A DNA stretch of 64,000 nt from Marinomonas sp. IMCC 4694 (GCF_008122525.1 NZ_VSRV01000001.1:1922001-1986000), one strand, 5' to 3'; positions 8,664-17,836 are shown, counted from the stretch's first letter. Numbers and translations are program-made. The notes: generated by a model from the sequence alone, not told the origin.

Positions 8664-10325
8664 ATGTATCAATACGACGCCATTGACCAACAGCTTGTTG
8701 AAGAGCGTGTAGCACAATTTCGCGATCAAACACGCCGCTACCTTAACAAAGAGTTAAGCGAGCAAGAGTTCTTACCATTGCGTTTACAAAATGGCCTTTA
8801 TGTCCAACGCTATGCACCAATGCTTCGTATCGCTATTCCTTACGGCATGCTCACAAGCACCCAACTTCGCACCCTAGCGGATATCAGTTGCCGCTATGAC
8901 AAAGCTTATGGGCATTTTAGTACACGCCAAAACTTGCAACTCAACTGGCCCAAACTTGAAGACGTTCCTGATATTTTAGCCGAATTGGCAACAGTACAAA
9001 TGCACGCTGTACAAACGAGCGGTAACTGCATTCGTAACACAACAACCGATCAGTACGCCGGCGTTATCGCAGACGAAGTCGTTGATCCTCGCCCCTACTG
9101 CGAGCTTATTCGCCAATGGTCAACCTTTCACCCAGAATTCGCTTTCTTGCCACGCAAATTTAAAATTGCCGTCAATGCTACCGATTCGGCTGATCGTGCT
9201 GCGACGCAAGTTCACGATATTGGCCTACACATCAAAAAAGACGCTGACGGCGAGATTGGCTTTAAGGTAATTGTCGGTGGCGGTCTTGGTCGCACACCAA
9301 TGGTCGGTGTAACTATTAGCGAATTTGTTCCTCGCGCTGACCTACTCACTTATTTAGACGCCATTATTCGTGTTTACAACCAACATGGACGTCGTGACAA
9401 CAAATACAAAGCACGCATCAAGATACTCGTGAAAGCGCTTGGCATTGAAGAGTTTCGTCTTCGTGTTGATGCGGAGTGGGCGCACTTACGCGGGAATGAA
9501 AGCACCGTTCCGATGAGTGAATTTGATCGTCTAGTCCATTTTTTCCATGACCCATCCTACGATACCTTGACCAACCAACCAGAAGCCTTAACGACTAAAC
9601 TTGCTCAAAGTGCAGGGTTCGCGCGCTGGTACGAGCGCAATACTTTTGTACATAAAAAAGCAGGCTACCGCATTGTTACGCTGACGCTGAAAAAAGCAGG
9701 CCAAGCGCCTGGCGATGCGACCGCGGAACAAATGCAAAAAGCCGCCGATCTTGCGGATACTTACAGCTTTGGTGAACTGCGTGTTAGTCATGAGCAAAAC
9801 CTGGTTTTGGCTGATGTACGTCAAGATAAACTTGCCGAATTATGGGACGCCGCTAAAGAAGCGGGCTTTGCCACTCCTACACTTGGCTTGCTAACGGACA
9901 TGATTTGCTGCCCCGGTGGCGACTTCTGCGCACTCGCCAATGCTAAGTCCATCCCGATCGCAGCACAAATTCAAGACACCTTCAGCGATTTAGATTATTT
10001 GTATGACCTTGGGAATATTGATCTCAATATCTCTGGCTGCATGAATGCTTGTGGTCACCACCATGTTGGTAACATTGGCATACTAGGTGTTGATAAAAAA
10101 GGCGAAGAGTTCTACCAAATATCAATTGGTGGTGCATCTGGCCATGATGCCAGTATTGGCAAGATCCTTGGCCCCTCCTTTGCACAAGAGGAGATTAGCC
10201 AAGTCATCCAGAAACTTATGACTGTTTATGTTGAGAATCGCGCTGAAGAAGAGCGCTTTATTGATACTTATCGCCGCGTTGGCATCACACCATTTAAAGA
10301 GGCCGCTTATGCCAAAGCTAATTAA
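8664..10325 (+). CDS. cysI: Siroheme/[4Fe-4S] nitrite/sulfite reductase (CysI-like)
   Basis: A 553-residue cytosolic reductase that takes sulfite to sulfide (or nitrite to ammonia) by six-electron transfer at a siroheme-[4Fe-4S] centre. Cluster ligands are seen as C416-x5-C422 (CCPGGDFCALAN) and C459-x3-C463 (SGCMNACGHHH). Substrate-side segments such as LRLQNGLYVQRYAPMLRIAIPYG and FSTRQNLQLNW match the family's ferredoxin-like half-domains. I chose ATG 8664 because homologues begin near MYQYDAID; an in-frame TTG at 8616 would add 16 poorly conserved residues and has its AAGGA only 3 nt away. No strong Shine-Dalgarno sequence precedes 8664. DUF934 follows with a 17-nt overlap, the usual partner arrangement. 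Assimilatory sulfite reduction is more likely than nitrite, by that context. Confidence 0.85.
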   Translation: MYQYDAIDQQLVEERVAQFRDQTRRYLNKELSEQEFLPLRLQNGLYVQRYAPMLRIAIPYGMLTSTQLRTLADISCRYDKAYGHFSTRQNLQLNWPKLEDVPDILAELATVQMHAVQTSGNCIRNTTTDQYAGVIADEVVDPRPYCELIRQWSTFHPEFAFLPRKFKIAVNATDSADRAATQVHDIGLHIKKDADGEIGFKVIVGGGLGRTPMVGVTISEFVPRADLLTYLDAIIRVYNQHGRRDNKYKARIKILVKALGIEEFRLRVDAEWAHLRGNESTVPMSEFDRLVHFFHDPSYDTLTNQPEALTTKLAQSAGFARWYERNTFVHKKAGYRIVTLTLKKAGQAPGDATAEQMQKAADLADTYSFGELRVSHEQNLVLADVRQDKLAELWDAAKEAGFATPTLGLLTDMICCPGGDFCALANAKSIPIAAQIQDTFSDLDYLYDLGNIDLNISGCMNACGHHHVGNIGILGVDKKGEEFYQISIGGASGHDASIGKILGPSFAQEEISQVIQKLMTVYVENRAEEERFIDTYRRVGITPFKEAAYAKAN

Positions 10326-10785
10326 GAACGGTGAAATAATCGACAATACTTTTACTTGGCATCAGGATGCTGAACAAGCTGTCACAAAAAATGCCATTAT
10401 TTCTGCAAAACAATGGCTCAGTGAAGAATACGCTTCGAATAGTGTTGCTGGAATTTGGCTAGATGCTGGAGACGGCGTTGAATGCCTTGATAGCGTGGAT
10501 TTAAACCAGTTTGACGTTATTGGCATACACTTCCCAGCTTTCGCTGATGGTCGTGGCTTTAGCTATGCAAGACTATTAAGGGAAAGACGTCAATATGATG
10601 GTGAAATCAGAGCTCTAGGGCATTTCATTCCCGACCAGCTTGGTTATTTATTACGTGTTGGCTTTACGAGCTTCCAGTTCAATGACAATGTCAATTTGGA
10701 AAAGGCGCTTGAGCTTCACAAACCCTTTTCGATTGCTTACCAAGGCGATGTTTCTGATCCTAGACCAATTTTTTTGCGAAGATAG
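10309..10785 (+). CDS. DUF934 protein, partner of the sulfite/nitrite reductase
   Basis: A 158-residue DUF934 protein, starting MPKLIKNGEII. The ATG overlaps the last 17 nt of the reductase gene, so the two are translationally linked. The family is typically encoded directly downstream of CysI-type reductases in Pseudomonas and relatives, and is assumed to assist sulfite reduction; no reaction has been assigned. The central segment (FPAFADGRGFSYARLLRERR) is the most family-like stretch. No Cys cluster, signal peptide or membrane span is evident. The in-frame extension upstream to 10228 is only reductase coding sequence read in another frame. Confidence 0.85.
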   Translation: MPKLIKNGEIIDNTFTWHQDAEQAVTKNAIISAKQWLSEEYASNSVAGIWLDAGDGVECLDSVDLNQFDVIGIHFPAFADGRGFSYARLLRERRQYDGEIRALGHFIPDQLGYLLRVGFTSFQFNDNVNLEKALELHKPFSIAYQGDVSDPRPIFLRR

Positions 10786-10811
10786 AAAGATCATCTGACC
10801 CAAAACTTTAT

Positions 10812-10836
10812 AAAAGGCCATTCGTATGGCCTTTTT
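10812..10836 (+). terminator. Intrinsic terminator after the DUF934 gene
   Basis: AAAAGGCCAT (10812-10821) pairs with ATGGCCTTTT (10826-10835) around a 4-nt loop and ends in a T-run, 27 nt past the DUF934 stop. Confidence 0.88.
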
Positions 10837-10909
10837 CTATTGCGTATTGAACGCCTCATGATTATCGTATTAAACAGAATAAAGTGATCTATTGCTGAAG
10901 GAATCAAAG

Positions 10910-11578
10910 GTGTCTAAAAAACGTATCATTAGCCTAATTGTTGGCACACTACTTTGCACGACGGCGCATTCTGCGACCGTATACATATCAGACATCCAGT
11001 TTGTTGCCATTCGAGAAGGACAAGACAACAGCACAAGAGCAGTCGAACGAGGCCTCAAAAGCGGCACCCCATTACAATTAATAGAACAAAGTGATGGCTA
11101 CACCAAAGTAAGAACACCCAGTGGCAATGAAGGCTGGGTCGCCGATTATTTTTTAAGTGAAGACATGGTCAGCAGAGACCAAATTCTAAACTTACAGAGC
11201 CGGTTAGAGCAAAGCGTTGAAGACAGAGACAGTATCGCTGACGTGTTAACGACAACACAACAAACTGTGCAAGAACTAAATAATACAAACGCCTCGATGT
11301 CAGAGGAAAATGACGCACTAAAACAACAACTTGAAGAAGCCAGCGAGCTAACAAAACGCGCTCAAATAATTGTTTCTCAGAACAGTGATGTCTCTTATCA
11401 GATTGAAAGCCTCAAACAGCAAGCTATGAATGCGACGGCACAACTAAACGCACTCCAAAACACCACAGAACAAAAATGGTTTATGATTGGCGTAGCAACA
11501 TTATTGGGTGGGCTTTTTCTTGGTATATCTCTGCCCTTGATGCGTCGAAAGAAAAATAACACTGGATCTTGGTCTTAA
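10910..11578 (+). CDS. Membrane-anchored SH3 domain protein (TIGR04211/YgiM type)
   Basis: A 222-residue envelope protein. A signal peptide (about residues 1-21, ending TAHSA) is followed by a bacterial SH3 domain (about 22-85, with VRTPSGNEGWVADYFLS). A Gln/Glu-rich coiled coil spans about 90-185, one transmembrane helix about 193-213, and a short basic tail RRKKN closes the protein. This is the layout of the TIGR04211/YgiM family; the function is unsettled, and the SH3 domain may contact peptidoglycan. I chose GTG 10910 because AAGGA sits 7 nt upstream; a TTG at 10892 would lengthen the signal peptide without support. The antiporter gene starts 21 nt past its stop, so they may share a transcript. 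Confidence 0.85.
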   Translation: MSKKRIISLIVGTLLCTTAHSATVYISDIQFVAIREGQDNSTRAVERGLKSGTPLQLIEQSDGYTKVRTPSGNEGWVADYFLSEDMVSRDQILNLQSRLEQSVEDRDSIADVLTTTQQTVQELNNTNASMSEENDALKQQLEEASELTKRAQIIVSQNSDVSYQIESLKQQAMNATAQLNALQNTTEQKWFMIGVATLLGGLFLGISLPLMRRKKNNTGSWS

Positions 11579-11599
11579 CAAAAAAAAGGAAAAAATGAC

Positions 11600-12769
11600 A
11601 TGGAAGCATCAATAGTACACTCCTTCTTTCTTATTTTTGCAGGAGCCGCTGTTGTTGCGTCCATCGCTCTTTATACCAAACAGCCCATGATTATCGCCTA
11701 TATTGCATTAGGCGTTTTGTTTGGCCCATCGGTGCTGTCGCTCATAGACGAACCAAAGCTCATGGACGAAATGAGCCATATTGGCATCATTTTCTTGTTG
11801 TTTTTACTTGGCCTAGACATGCAGCCAAGCCATCTTATCAACATGTTAAAAAAAGCGTCATGGATCGCCCTACTCAGCTCTGTGATTTTTGCTTTTCTGG
11901 GCTACACGATTGCTATTGCTTGCGGCTACACCAACACTGAAAGCTTCATCATTGGCATTGCCATGATGTTTTCCAGCACCATTGTGTGTATAAAACTGCT
12001 ACCTACAACGGCACTTCATCACAAGCATACCGGTGAACTAGTTGTCGGGCTGTTACTGCTGCAAGACATCATCGCGATCGCCGTACTCCTAGTGCTTTAC
12101 AGCCTTTCAGGAACAAGTAGTAACGGCGTCATGCAGTTTATAAAGCCACTTATTAGCCTTCCGCTATTAATATTTGGCGCTTTTATTTTTGTAAAATACG
12201 TTTTATTAAAATTAATTACTCGATTTGATCGCTTTCACGAATACATCTTTCTTGTTTCGATTGGCTGGTGTTTGTCAATGGCCGTTTTTGCAGAAACCGC
12301 TGGGCTGTCTGCTGAGATGGGCGCTTTCATTGCAGGCATCACTTTAGCCACAAGCCCAATATCGCAGTACATTGCAACTAACTTAAAGCCATTAAGAGAC
12401 TTTTTTCTGATTTTATTTTTCTTCACAATAGGTGCAAGCTTTGATTTATCCTTGCTTGGATTAGTTATTGCCCCTGCTCTTATATTGGCAATCAGTTCTA
12501 TTTTGATTAAACCCGTGGTATTCCGGTATTTACTTAAAGGAATCAAGGAGGACGCCAGCACTTCATGGGAAGTCGGTTTTCGTTTAGGTCAAGTCAGCGA
12601 ATTTTCCCTGTTAATTGCCTATTTGGCGGCCAATATAGGCCTAATAGGCACAGAAGCGTCCCACGTCATTCAAGCAACTGCTATTTTAACTTTTGCTTTA
12701 TCCACTTACATTGTGATTTTAAACTTTCCTAACCCCATCGCCATTTCTGATAAATTGCGTCGAGACTGA
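11600..12769 (+). CDS. Cation/proton antiporter, CPA2 (KefB-like) membrane domain only
   Basis: A 389-residue polytopic protein with about 12 hydrophobic segments, matching the Na+/H+ exchanger domain of the CPA2 family. Segments seen include AYIALGVLFGPSVLSL near the N-terminus, MMFSSTIVCIKLLP, GLLLLQDIIAIAVLL and AGLSAEMGAFIAGITLA, the last holding the conserved ion-site region. KefB and KefC carry a C-terminal nucleotide-binding RCK domain; this protein stops soon after the last helix and lacks it, so glutathione/NAD gating is unlikely. AAGGA precedes the ATG. The ion could be K+ or Na+; sequence alone does not decide. Confidence 0.83.
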   Translation: MEASIVHSFFLIFAGAAVVASIALYTKQPMIIAYIALGVLFGPSVLSLIDEPKLMDEMSHIGIIFLLFLLGLDMQPSHLINMLKKASWIALLSSVIFAFLGYTIAIACGYTNTESFIIGIAMMFSSTIVCIKLLPTTALHHKHTGELVVGLLLLQDIIAIAVLLVLYSLSGTSSNGVMQFIKPLISLPLLIFGAFIFVKYVLLKLITRFDRFHEYIFLVSIGWCLSMAVFAETAGLSAEMGAFIAGITLATSPISQYIATNLKPLRDFFLILFFFTIGASFDLSLLGLVIAPALILAISSILIKPVVFRYLLKGIKEDASTSWEVGFRLGQVSEFSLLIAYLAANIGLIGTEASHVIQATAILTFALSTYIVILNFPNPIAISDKLRRD

Positions 12770-12799
12770 CAGTCAACGCTGTTTTTATGAAACATAAAA

Positions 12800-12845
12800 G
12801 AAAGAGGAAGTGCATTTACAAAATGCTTTTCTCTTTCCCCTTTCT
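12800..12845 (+). terminator. Possible terminator after the antiporter gene
   Basis: An interrupted inverted repeat pairs GAAAGAG/CTCTTTC outside and GCATTT/AAATGC inside, followed by a pyrimidine run. The stem is imperfect and the T-tract is broken, so this is a weak call. Confidence 0.42.
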
Positions 12846-12907
12846 TTGAACCCATAAAATATAATAGAATAGCGCGAAATACTTGGCTATAAACGTAAAA
12901 AGTCTTG

Positions 12908-12913
12908 TATACT
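12908..12913 (+). promoter_or_regulatory. Candidate -10 element for fusA2
   Basis: TATACT lies 39 nt before the fusA2 start and would place transcription start near 12920. A TTGGCT upstream is a poor -35 at 19-bp spacing, so only the -10 is persuasive. Confidence 0.38.
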
Positions 12914-12952
12914 AACGCGCAAATTTCGTCCTAACTTATTTAGAGTAATGTA

Positions 12953-15049
12953 ATGGCTGACTTATCAAAATACAGAAACATCGGTATTTTTGCTCACGTT
13001 GACGCGGGCAAAACCACCACCACAGAACGTATTCTTAAACTTACCGGTATGATCCACAAAATCGGTGAAGTACATGAGGGTGAATCAACGACTGACTTCA
13101 TGGAACAAGAAGCGGAGCGCGGAATTACCATCCAATCTGCGGCTGTAAGTTGTTTTTGGAAAGATCACCGTTTTAACGTTATCGACACACCTGGACACGT
13201 TGACTTCACTGTAGAAGTATACCGTTCACTAAAAGTTCTTGATGGCGGTATCGGTGTATTCTGTGGATCTGGTGGTGTTGAACCACAATCAGAAACCAAC
13301 TGGCGCTACGCAAACGATTCTGAAGTTTCACGCTTGATCTTCGTAAATAAATTGGATCGTTTAGGTGCGAGTTTCTACCGTGTTACTGAGCAAGTTCAAA
13401 AAGTACTGGGTGCCACACCACTTATCATGGTACTTCCAATCGGTACTGAAGATGAATTCTGCGGTGTTGTAGATCTGCTAAGTCGTAAAGCTTACATCTG
13501 GGATGATTCTGGCCAACCAGAAAATTACAGTGTTGAAGATGTTCCAGCTGACATGGTTGATCAAGTAGAAGAATACCGTGAAAAGCTTCTTGAGTTAGCG
13601 GTTGAGCAAGACGACGACGTGATGATGGCTTATATGGATGGCGAAGAGCCTTCTATGGAAGACATCAAACGCTGTATCCGTACTGGTACTCGTGATCTTG
13701 CATTCTTCCCGACTTACTGTGGTTCTGCCTTCAAAAACAAAGGCATGCAATTACTTCTTGATGCTGTTATTGATTACCTACCCAACCCAACGGATGTTGT
13801 ACCTCAAGATCTTACTGATGAAGAAGGTAATCCTAACGGTCAAAAAGCCATCGTTTCTGCTGATGAACCTTTCCGAGCTCTAGCGTTCAAAATCATGGAT
13901 GACCGTTTCGGTGCCTTAACTTTCGTACGCGTTTACTCGGGTAAACTGAACAAAGGTGACACCATTCTAAACAGCTTCACGGGCAAAACTGAACGTGTAG
14001 GCCGCATGGTAGAAATGCAAGCAAACGATCGTAATGAGATCAGCTCTGCACAAGCGGGTGATATCATTGCCATTGTCGGCATGAAAAACGTACAGACTGG
14101 ACACACTCTTTGTGATCCTAAACATGAATGTACGCTTGAAGCCATGGTGTTCCCTGAGCCAGTAATCTCTATTTCTGTTACACCAAAAGATAAAGGTGGT
14201 AACGAGAAAATGGGTATTGCGATCGGCAAAATGGTGGCAGAAGATCCAACGTTCCGAGTTGAAACAGACATTGATTCCGGCGAAACTATCCTTCGCGGAA
14301 TGGGTGAACTTCACCTTGACATCAAAGTTGATATCCTAAAACGTACTTATGGTGTTGATCTAGTTGTTGGTCAACCACAGGTTGCTTACCGTGAGACCAT
14401 TACTAAAGCGATTGAAGATACCTACACACACAAGAAACAGTCTGGTGGTTCTGGTCAGTTCGGTAAAATCGACTACCGTATTAAACCTGCTGAGGTAGGT
14501 ACTGGCTTTAAGTTCACTTCCTCTGTTGTAGGTGGTAACGTACCAAAAGAGTTCTTCCCAGCGGTTGAAAAAGGCTTTAAGTCTATGATGAACGAAGGCG
14601 TTCTAGCTGGCTTCCCAGTACTAGACGTTGAAGTTGAATTGTATGATGGTGGCTTCCACGCGGTTGACTCCTCTGCGATTGCTTTCGAGATCGCGGCGAA
14701 AGGCGCTTTCCGTCAATCCGTTCCTAAAGCAGGCCCTCAGCTAATTGAACCTATCATGAAAGTGGATGTGTTCACGCCTGATGATCATGTGGGTGATGTT
14801 ATCGGTGATCTTAACCGTCGTCGCGGCATGATCAAAGACCAAGAGAAAGGCTTAACTGGTGTTCGCATCAAAGCTGACGTACCGCTTTCTGAAATGTTTG
14901 GTTACATCAGTACTCTTCGTACGATGACTTCAGGTCGTGGTCAGTTCTCTATGGAGTTCTCTCACTACCTACCATGCCCTTCAAACGTAGCTGAAACTGT
15001 GATCGCTGCTGTTAAAGAGAAAAAAGAACGTGAGCGTAAAGATAAATAA
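12953..15049 (+). CDS. fusA2: Elongation factor G, second-copy (FusA2) type
   Basis: A 698-residue translational GTPase that would drive ribosome translocation or recycling. G motifs seen are G1 AHVDAGKTTTTE, G3 DTPGHVD and G4 NKLD, followed by domains II-V typical of EF-G. The N-terminus (MADLSKYRNIGIFAHVDAGK) and the segment GVFCGSGGVEPQSETNWRY are those I associate with the second EF-G of Vibrio and relatives, not the str-operon copy. Consistently, no rpsL, rpsG or tuf is nearby. It stands alone between terminators. Its codon use looks biased (many GGT, CGT, GTT, ACT codons), which suggests high expression. Whether it does translocation or a specialised task is not visible here. Confidence 0.9.
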   Translation: MADLSKYRNIGIFAHVDAGKTTTTERILKLTGMIHKIGEVHEGESTTDFMEQEAERGITIQSAAVSCFWKDHRFNVIDTPGHVDFTVEVYRSLKVLDGGIGVFCGSGGVEPQSETNWRYANDSEVSRLIFVNKLDRLGASFYRVTEQVQKVLGATPLIMVLPIGTEDEFCGVVDLLSRKAYIWDDSGQPENYSVEDVPADMVDQVEEYREKLLELAVEQDDDVMMAYMDGEEPSMEDIKRCIRTGTRDLAFFPTYCGSAFKNKGMQLLLDAVIDYLPNPTDVVPQDLTDEEGNPNGQKAIVSADEPFRALAFKIMDDRFGALTFVRVYSGKLNKGDTILNSFTGKTERVGRMVEMQANDRNEISSAQAGDIIAIVGMKNVQTGHTLCDPKHECTLEAMVFPEPVISISVTPKDKGGNEKMGIAIGKMVAEDPTFRVETDIDSGETILRGMGELHLDIKVDILKRTYGVDLVVGQPQVAYRETITKAIEDTYTHKKQSGGSGQFGKIDYRIKPAEVGTGFKFTSSVVGGNVPKEFFPAVEKGFKSMMNEGVLAGFPVLDVEVELYDGGFHAVDSSAIAFEIAAKGAFRQSVPKAGPQLIEPIMKVDVFTPDDHVGDVIGDLNRRRGMIKDQEKGLTGVRIKADVPLSEMFGYISTLRTMTSGRGQFSMEFSHYLPCPSNVAETVIAAVKEKKERERKDK

Positions 15050-15076
15050 TTAATCGCTTACTTTTGTTCTAAAAAA

Positions 15077-15105
15077 CCCGATACACATTGTGTATCGGGT
15101 TTTTT
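15077..15105 (+). terminator. Intrinsic terminator of fusA2
   Basis: CCCGATACACA (15077-15087) pairs with TGTGTATCGGG (15089-15099), followed by six T, 28 nt past the fusA2 stop. Confidence 0.92.
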
Positions 15106-15159
15106 ATTAACCGAGGTAAACGAAACGCTTACCTTGCCTCACCCTTTAGCTTGCAGACA

Positions 15160-15184
15160 CAAAAAAAGCGCCGTAGCACTTTTT
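15160..15184 (-). terminator. Intrinsic terminator after the aldo/keto reductase
   Basis: Read on the minus strand, AAAAAGTGC pairs with GCGCTTTTT (one G-U pair) around TACG and continues into a T-run. It lies about 30 nt beyond the reductase stop. Confidence 0.7.
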
Positions 15185-15212
15185 AAGTTCATAGGCAATA
15201 AAGAGGCTAACG

Positions 15213-16265
15213 CTAAAATGGCACAGGATAGTCTTTAAAAACTCCCATCACATCAACTAGAGCCGCCTCAGATAAAGTCATGTCAAACGCTGCTATATCC
15301 TCTTTCAACTGATCCAAAGAGGTGGCACCAATGATTGTAGAGCTAACACCATCTACCTGATTACACCATGCCAACGCTAACTGTGCCGGAGTCATACCAT
15401 ACTTATTAGCAACCTCCAGGTATCGCTTCACAGCCTTATCAACAAGTGGTGTATCACGAAAAATGCCATTGCGCTGAGAATACGTCCAACGGCTTCCTTC
15501 TGGGCGTGCGCCATCTAAATACTTTCCTGTTAACGCACCCGCTGCTAATGCTGACCACGGTAGATAAGCAATGTCTTCATGCACGCAATTTTCAATCAAA
15601 TAAGGCCAATCTTTTGCATGCAGTAAGCTAAACTCATTTTGAATGGACGCAACTCGAGGCAAATTGTGCTGATCGCTAAGTCGAAGAAACTCATTGATCC
15701 CCCATGTTGTGTCATCAGATAAACCAAAATGACGTATCTTACCGGCTTTAATACAAGCGTCTAAACCTTTCAGAATATCCAACATCTGATCGGACTGATC
15801 TTTGCGATCTAATGACGTAAAGCGAATAGCACCAGGAAAATGCTTAGCAAAGTGCGGTGTCGAGCGATTAGGCCAGTGAAGCTGATAAAGGTCGATGTAG
15901 TCTGTTTTTAAGCGCTTTAGAGAGGCATCAACCGCATCAACAACTGTCTTCCCAGAAATATTACTTCCACCGCGGACATACTTTAGACCAGGACCCGCTA
16001 TCTTTGTCGCAAGAATAAACTCTTCGCGCCGCTCAGGATGACGAGACAGCCAATCACCAATGATGGTTTCTGTTTTACCGTAAGATTCGGCATTCGGTGG
16101 AATAGAATACATTTCTGCGGTATCAATAAAATTAATGCCATGCTCTAAAGCATATTCAATTTGAGCATCCGCATCCGCTTGAGTATTTTGAGTTCCCCAT
16201 GTCATTGTGCCTAAGCACACGCGAGAAACGTCTAGACCCGTTCGACCCAGTGGTACATATTTCAT
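15213..16265 (-). CDS. NADP(H)-dependent aldo/keto reductase (Tas-like)
   Basis: A 350-residue (alpha/beta)8-barrel oxidoreductase. The AKR tetrad is visible: Asp and Tyr in NFIDTAEMYS, Lys in LATKIAG, and His in LYQLHWPNRS. The nucleotide-binding C-terminal segment appears as VSSTIIGATSLDQLKEDI. It resembles E. coli Tas (346 residues), which reduces diverse carbonyls; the natural substrate is unknown. TGAGGAT precedes the ATG. It lies 103 nt downstream of the diheme peroxidase gene on the same strand, but I see no evidence they work together. Confidence 0.88.
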   Translation of the reverse strand: MKYVPLGRTGLDVSRVCLGTMTWGTQNTQADADAQIEYALEHGINFIDTAEMYSIPPNAESYGKTETIIGDWLSRHPERREEFILATKIAGPGLKYVRGGSNISGKTVVDAVDASLKRLKTDYIDLYQLHWPNRSTPHFAKHFPGAIRFTSLDRKDQSDQMLDILKGLDACIKAGKIRHFGLSDDTTWGINEFLRLSDQHNLPRVASIQNEFSLLHAKDWPYLIENCVHEDIAYLPWSALAAGALTGKYLDGARPEGSRWTYSQRNGIFRDTPLVDKAVKRYLEVANKYGMTPAQLALAWCNQVDGVSSTIIGATSLDQLKEDIAAFDMTLSEAALVDVMGVFKDYPVPF

Positions 16266-16368
16266 TTTTTATCCTCAAAATAAACGGCTGCATAGAAACA
16301 GATAAAGCAGTGCATCATAGACACAACCGAAAACATTCATACTTGCTATTTTTACCGATACTGAAGCA

Positions 16369-17568
16369 CTATTCTGCTAACAACAGGAATTCGTAGCGCT
16401 TATCAGTGAGAGTCTTTAAGAACGCAACAATGGCATCTACTCTTCGTTCTGTTAGAGCAGGCCCTATTTGTAGCGTTGTTAAATCAATATTATCAGCCAC
16501 TTCAGGAACATTCCAAATGTTGCCAGTCTCTGGGTTTGTCGTGCGCTTGGGATTGTTGTATTTATCATAAAAAAGCACAACCGTACGCAAATCTTGGAAC
16601 ACACCATTGTGCATATACGGGCCTGTCACCGCCACATTGCGCAAAGAAGGCACTTTGAACTTACCCGCTTGCTTTCGATCATCAACCAAAGGGTTTTCAA
16701 ACAAACCAAGGTCTGTTTTATGACCATTCAATGCAATTAAATTCGGATTTCCAGGCACACCAATATTGCGATATTCGTAATTAGTAAAGGTTTCTTGGCT
16801 ATTTAACGGTGAAGAGCTTACTTGGTGGCACGCATTACAGTTCGTAAATTGTTGAGAGAAAAACAAGGTTTTACCCAACTCTTCTTCGGGCGATAGCTTC
16901 ACTTCCCCACGAAGGGAACGATCGTACTTAGAGTCAAACGGCATAAACAGGGCGGTTTTTTCAAAAGTGCCGATCGCATCAGCAATCGCGGTATAGCCCT
17001 TGTCTGCTTGGCTTAAAACCCCTTCACCGTAAAGTGAGTTGAAAACCTCTTGATATCGGGCGTTTTCTTTCACTCTTTCAACCACTGACGCACCGCTTGG
17101 TAGCGCCATTTCAACAGCATTAATAAAAGGCCCTTTCGCCTGCTCAGTCAAACTCGTAGCACGTCCATCTAAAAACTGACCACCACGATATTCGCCATTT
17201 GGCATTTGATGAAAAGCAGGAGAAAAAGCCGCATAAGCTGCGGACGGTGTATTCCGGTTTCCCATTGAACGCATGTCGCTGCCTAATGAAACAGCGCCAA
17301 ACATCGTTCCCTCACGCTTATCAACGAATCCATTGGCAATATCATGACACGTACCACAAGACTGATTGCGTTCTTTTGATAAATTGACATCAAAAAACAA
17401 TTGCGCCCCCAGAAGAGCCTTAGGGTCATTAAAAGCAACCGGGAGCTCAGCTGATACATCAGCCGCCTTGATTTGCTTAACCGTTTGCTTAGGTTCACTA
17501 CAGGCCACCAGCAACAAACAAATAGCAGAACAAAAAACAGAAGCACGCATCATTTTGACTTTAACCAT
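16369..17568 (-). CDS. Diheme cytochrome c peroxidase / MauG-family lipoprotein
   Basis: A 399-residue periplasmic diheme protein of the CCP/MauG family. Two heme c attachment motifs are seen: C71-GT-C74-H75 and C244-NA-C247-H248. The N-terminus has a lipobox (LLLVAC, Cys23), so it should be lipid-anchored rather than soluble. Other family segments are ALLGAQLFFDVNLSKERNQS and FKVPSLRNVAVTGPYMHNG. Such proteins reduce H2O2 or, as in MauG, oxidise a partner protein; which applies is not clear. It starts 9 nt after the minE stop, close enough to be read with the min operon, though no strong Shine-Dalgarno sequence precedes the ATG. ATG codons at 17553 and 17550 are alternative starts that keep the signal peptide. 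Confidence 0.88.
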   Translation of the reverse strand: MVKVKMMRASVFCSAICLLLVACSEPKQTVKQIKAADVSAELPVAFNDPKALLGAQLFFDVNLSKERNQSCGTCHDIANGFVDKREGTMFGAVSLGSDMRSMGNRNTPSAAYAAFSPAFHQMPNGEYRGGQFLDGRATSLTEQAKGPFINAVEMALPSGASVVERVKENARYQEVFNSLYGEGVLSQADKGYTAIADAIGTFEKTALFMPFDSKYDRSLRGEVKLSPEEELGKTLFFSQQFTNCNACHQVSSSPLNSQETFTNYEYRNIGVPGNPNLIALNGHKTDLGLFENPLVDDRKQAGKFKVPSLRNVAVTGPYMHNGVFQDLRTVVLFYDKYNNPKRTTNPETGNIWNVPEVADNIDLTTLQIGPALTERRVDAIVAFLKTLTDKRYEFLLLAE

Positions 17569-17577
17569 TCAAAAATA

Positions 17578-17835
17578 TTAATTCTGCTCTGGCAATGTTA
17601 CATTTAACTCAAGCACTGAGCAGTCATCGGTATTGTCGAGCTGTATATGAACATCTTCACTGCCAATATTGACGTACTTACGAATCACATCAATAATTTC
17701 TTGCTGCATTTGCGGTAAGTAATCAGGTTGGTGACGCTTAGTGCGTTCATGGGCTACGATTATTTGCAATCTATCCTTCGCTACAGAGGCGGAACTGGGT
17801 ACATTTTTAGTCTTAAAATAATCAAAAATTCCCAC
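17578..17835 (-). CDS. minE: Cell division topological specificity factor MinE
   Basis: An 85-residue MinE. It stimulates MinD ATPase and drives pole-to-pole oscillation so that FtsZ rings form at mid-cell. The N-terminal membrane-targeting and anti-MinCD region reads MGIFDYFK and then SSASVAKDRLQIIVAHER, and the C-terminal dimerisation/topological domain follows from about residue 35. It begins 1 nt after the minD stop, within the minC-minD-minE operon. Confidence 0.96.
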   Translation of the reverse strand: MGIFDYFKTKNVPSSASVAKDRLQIIVAHERTKRHQPDYLPQMQQEIIDVIRKYVNIGSEDVHIQLDNTDDCSVLELNVTLPEQN

Positions 17836-17836
17836 T

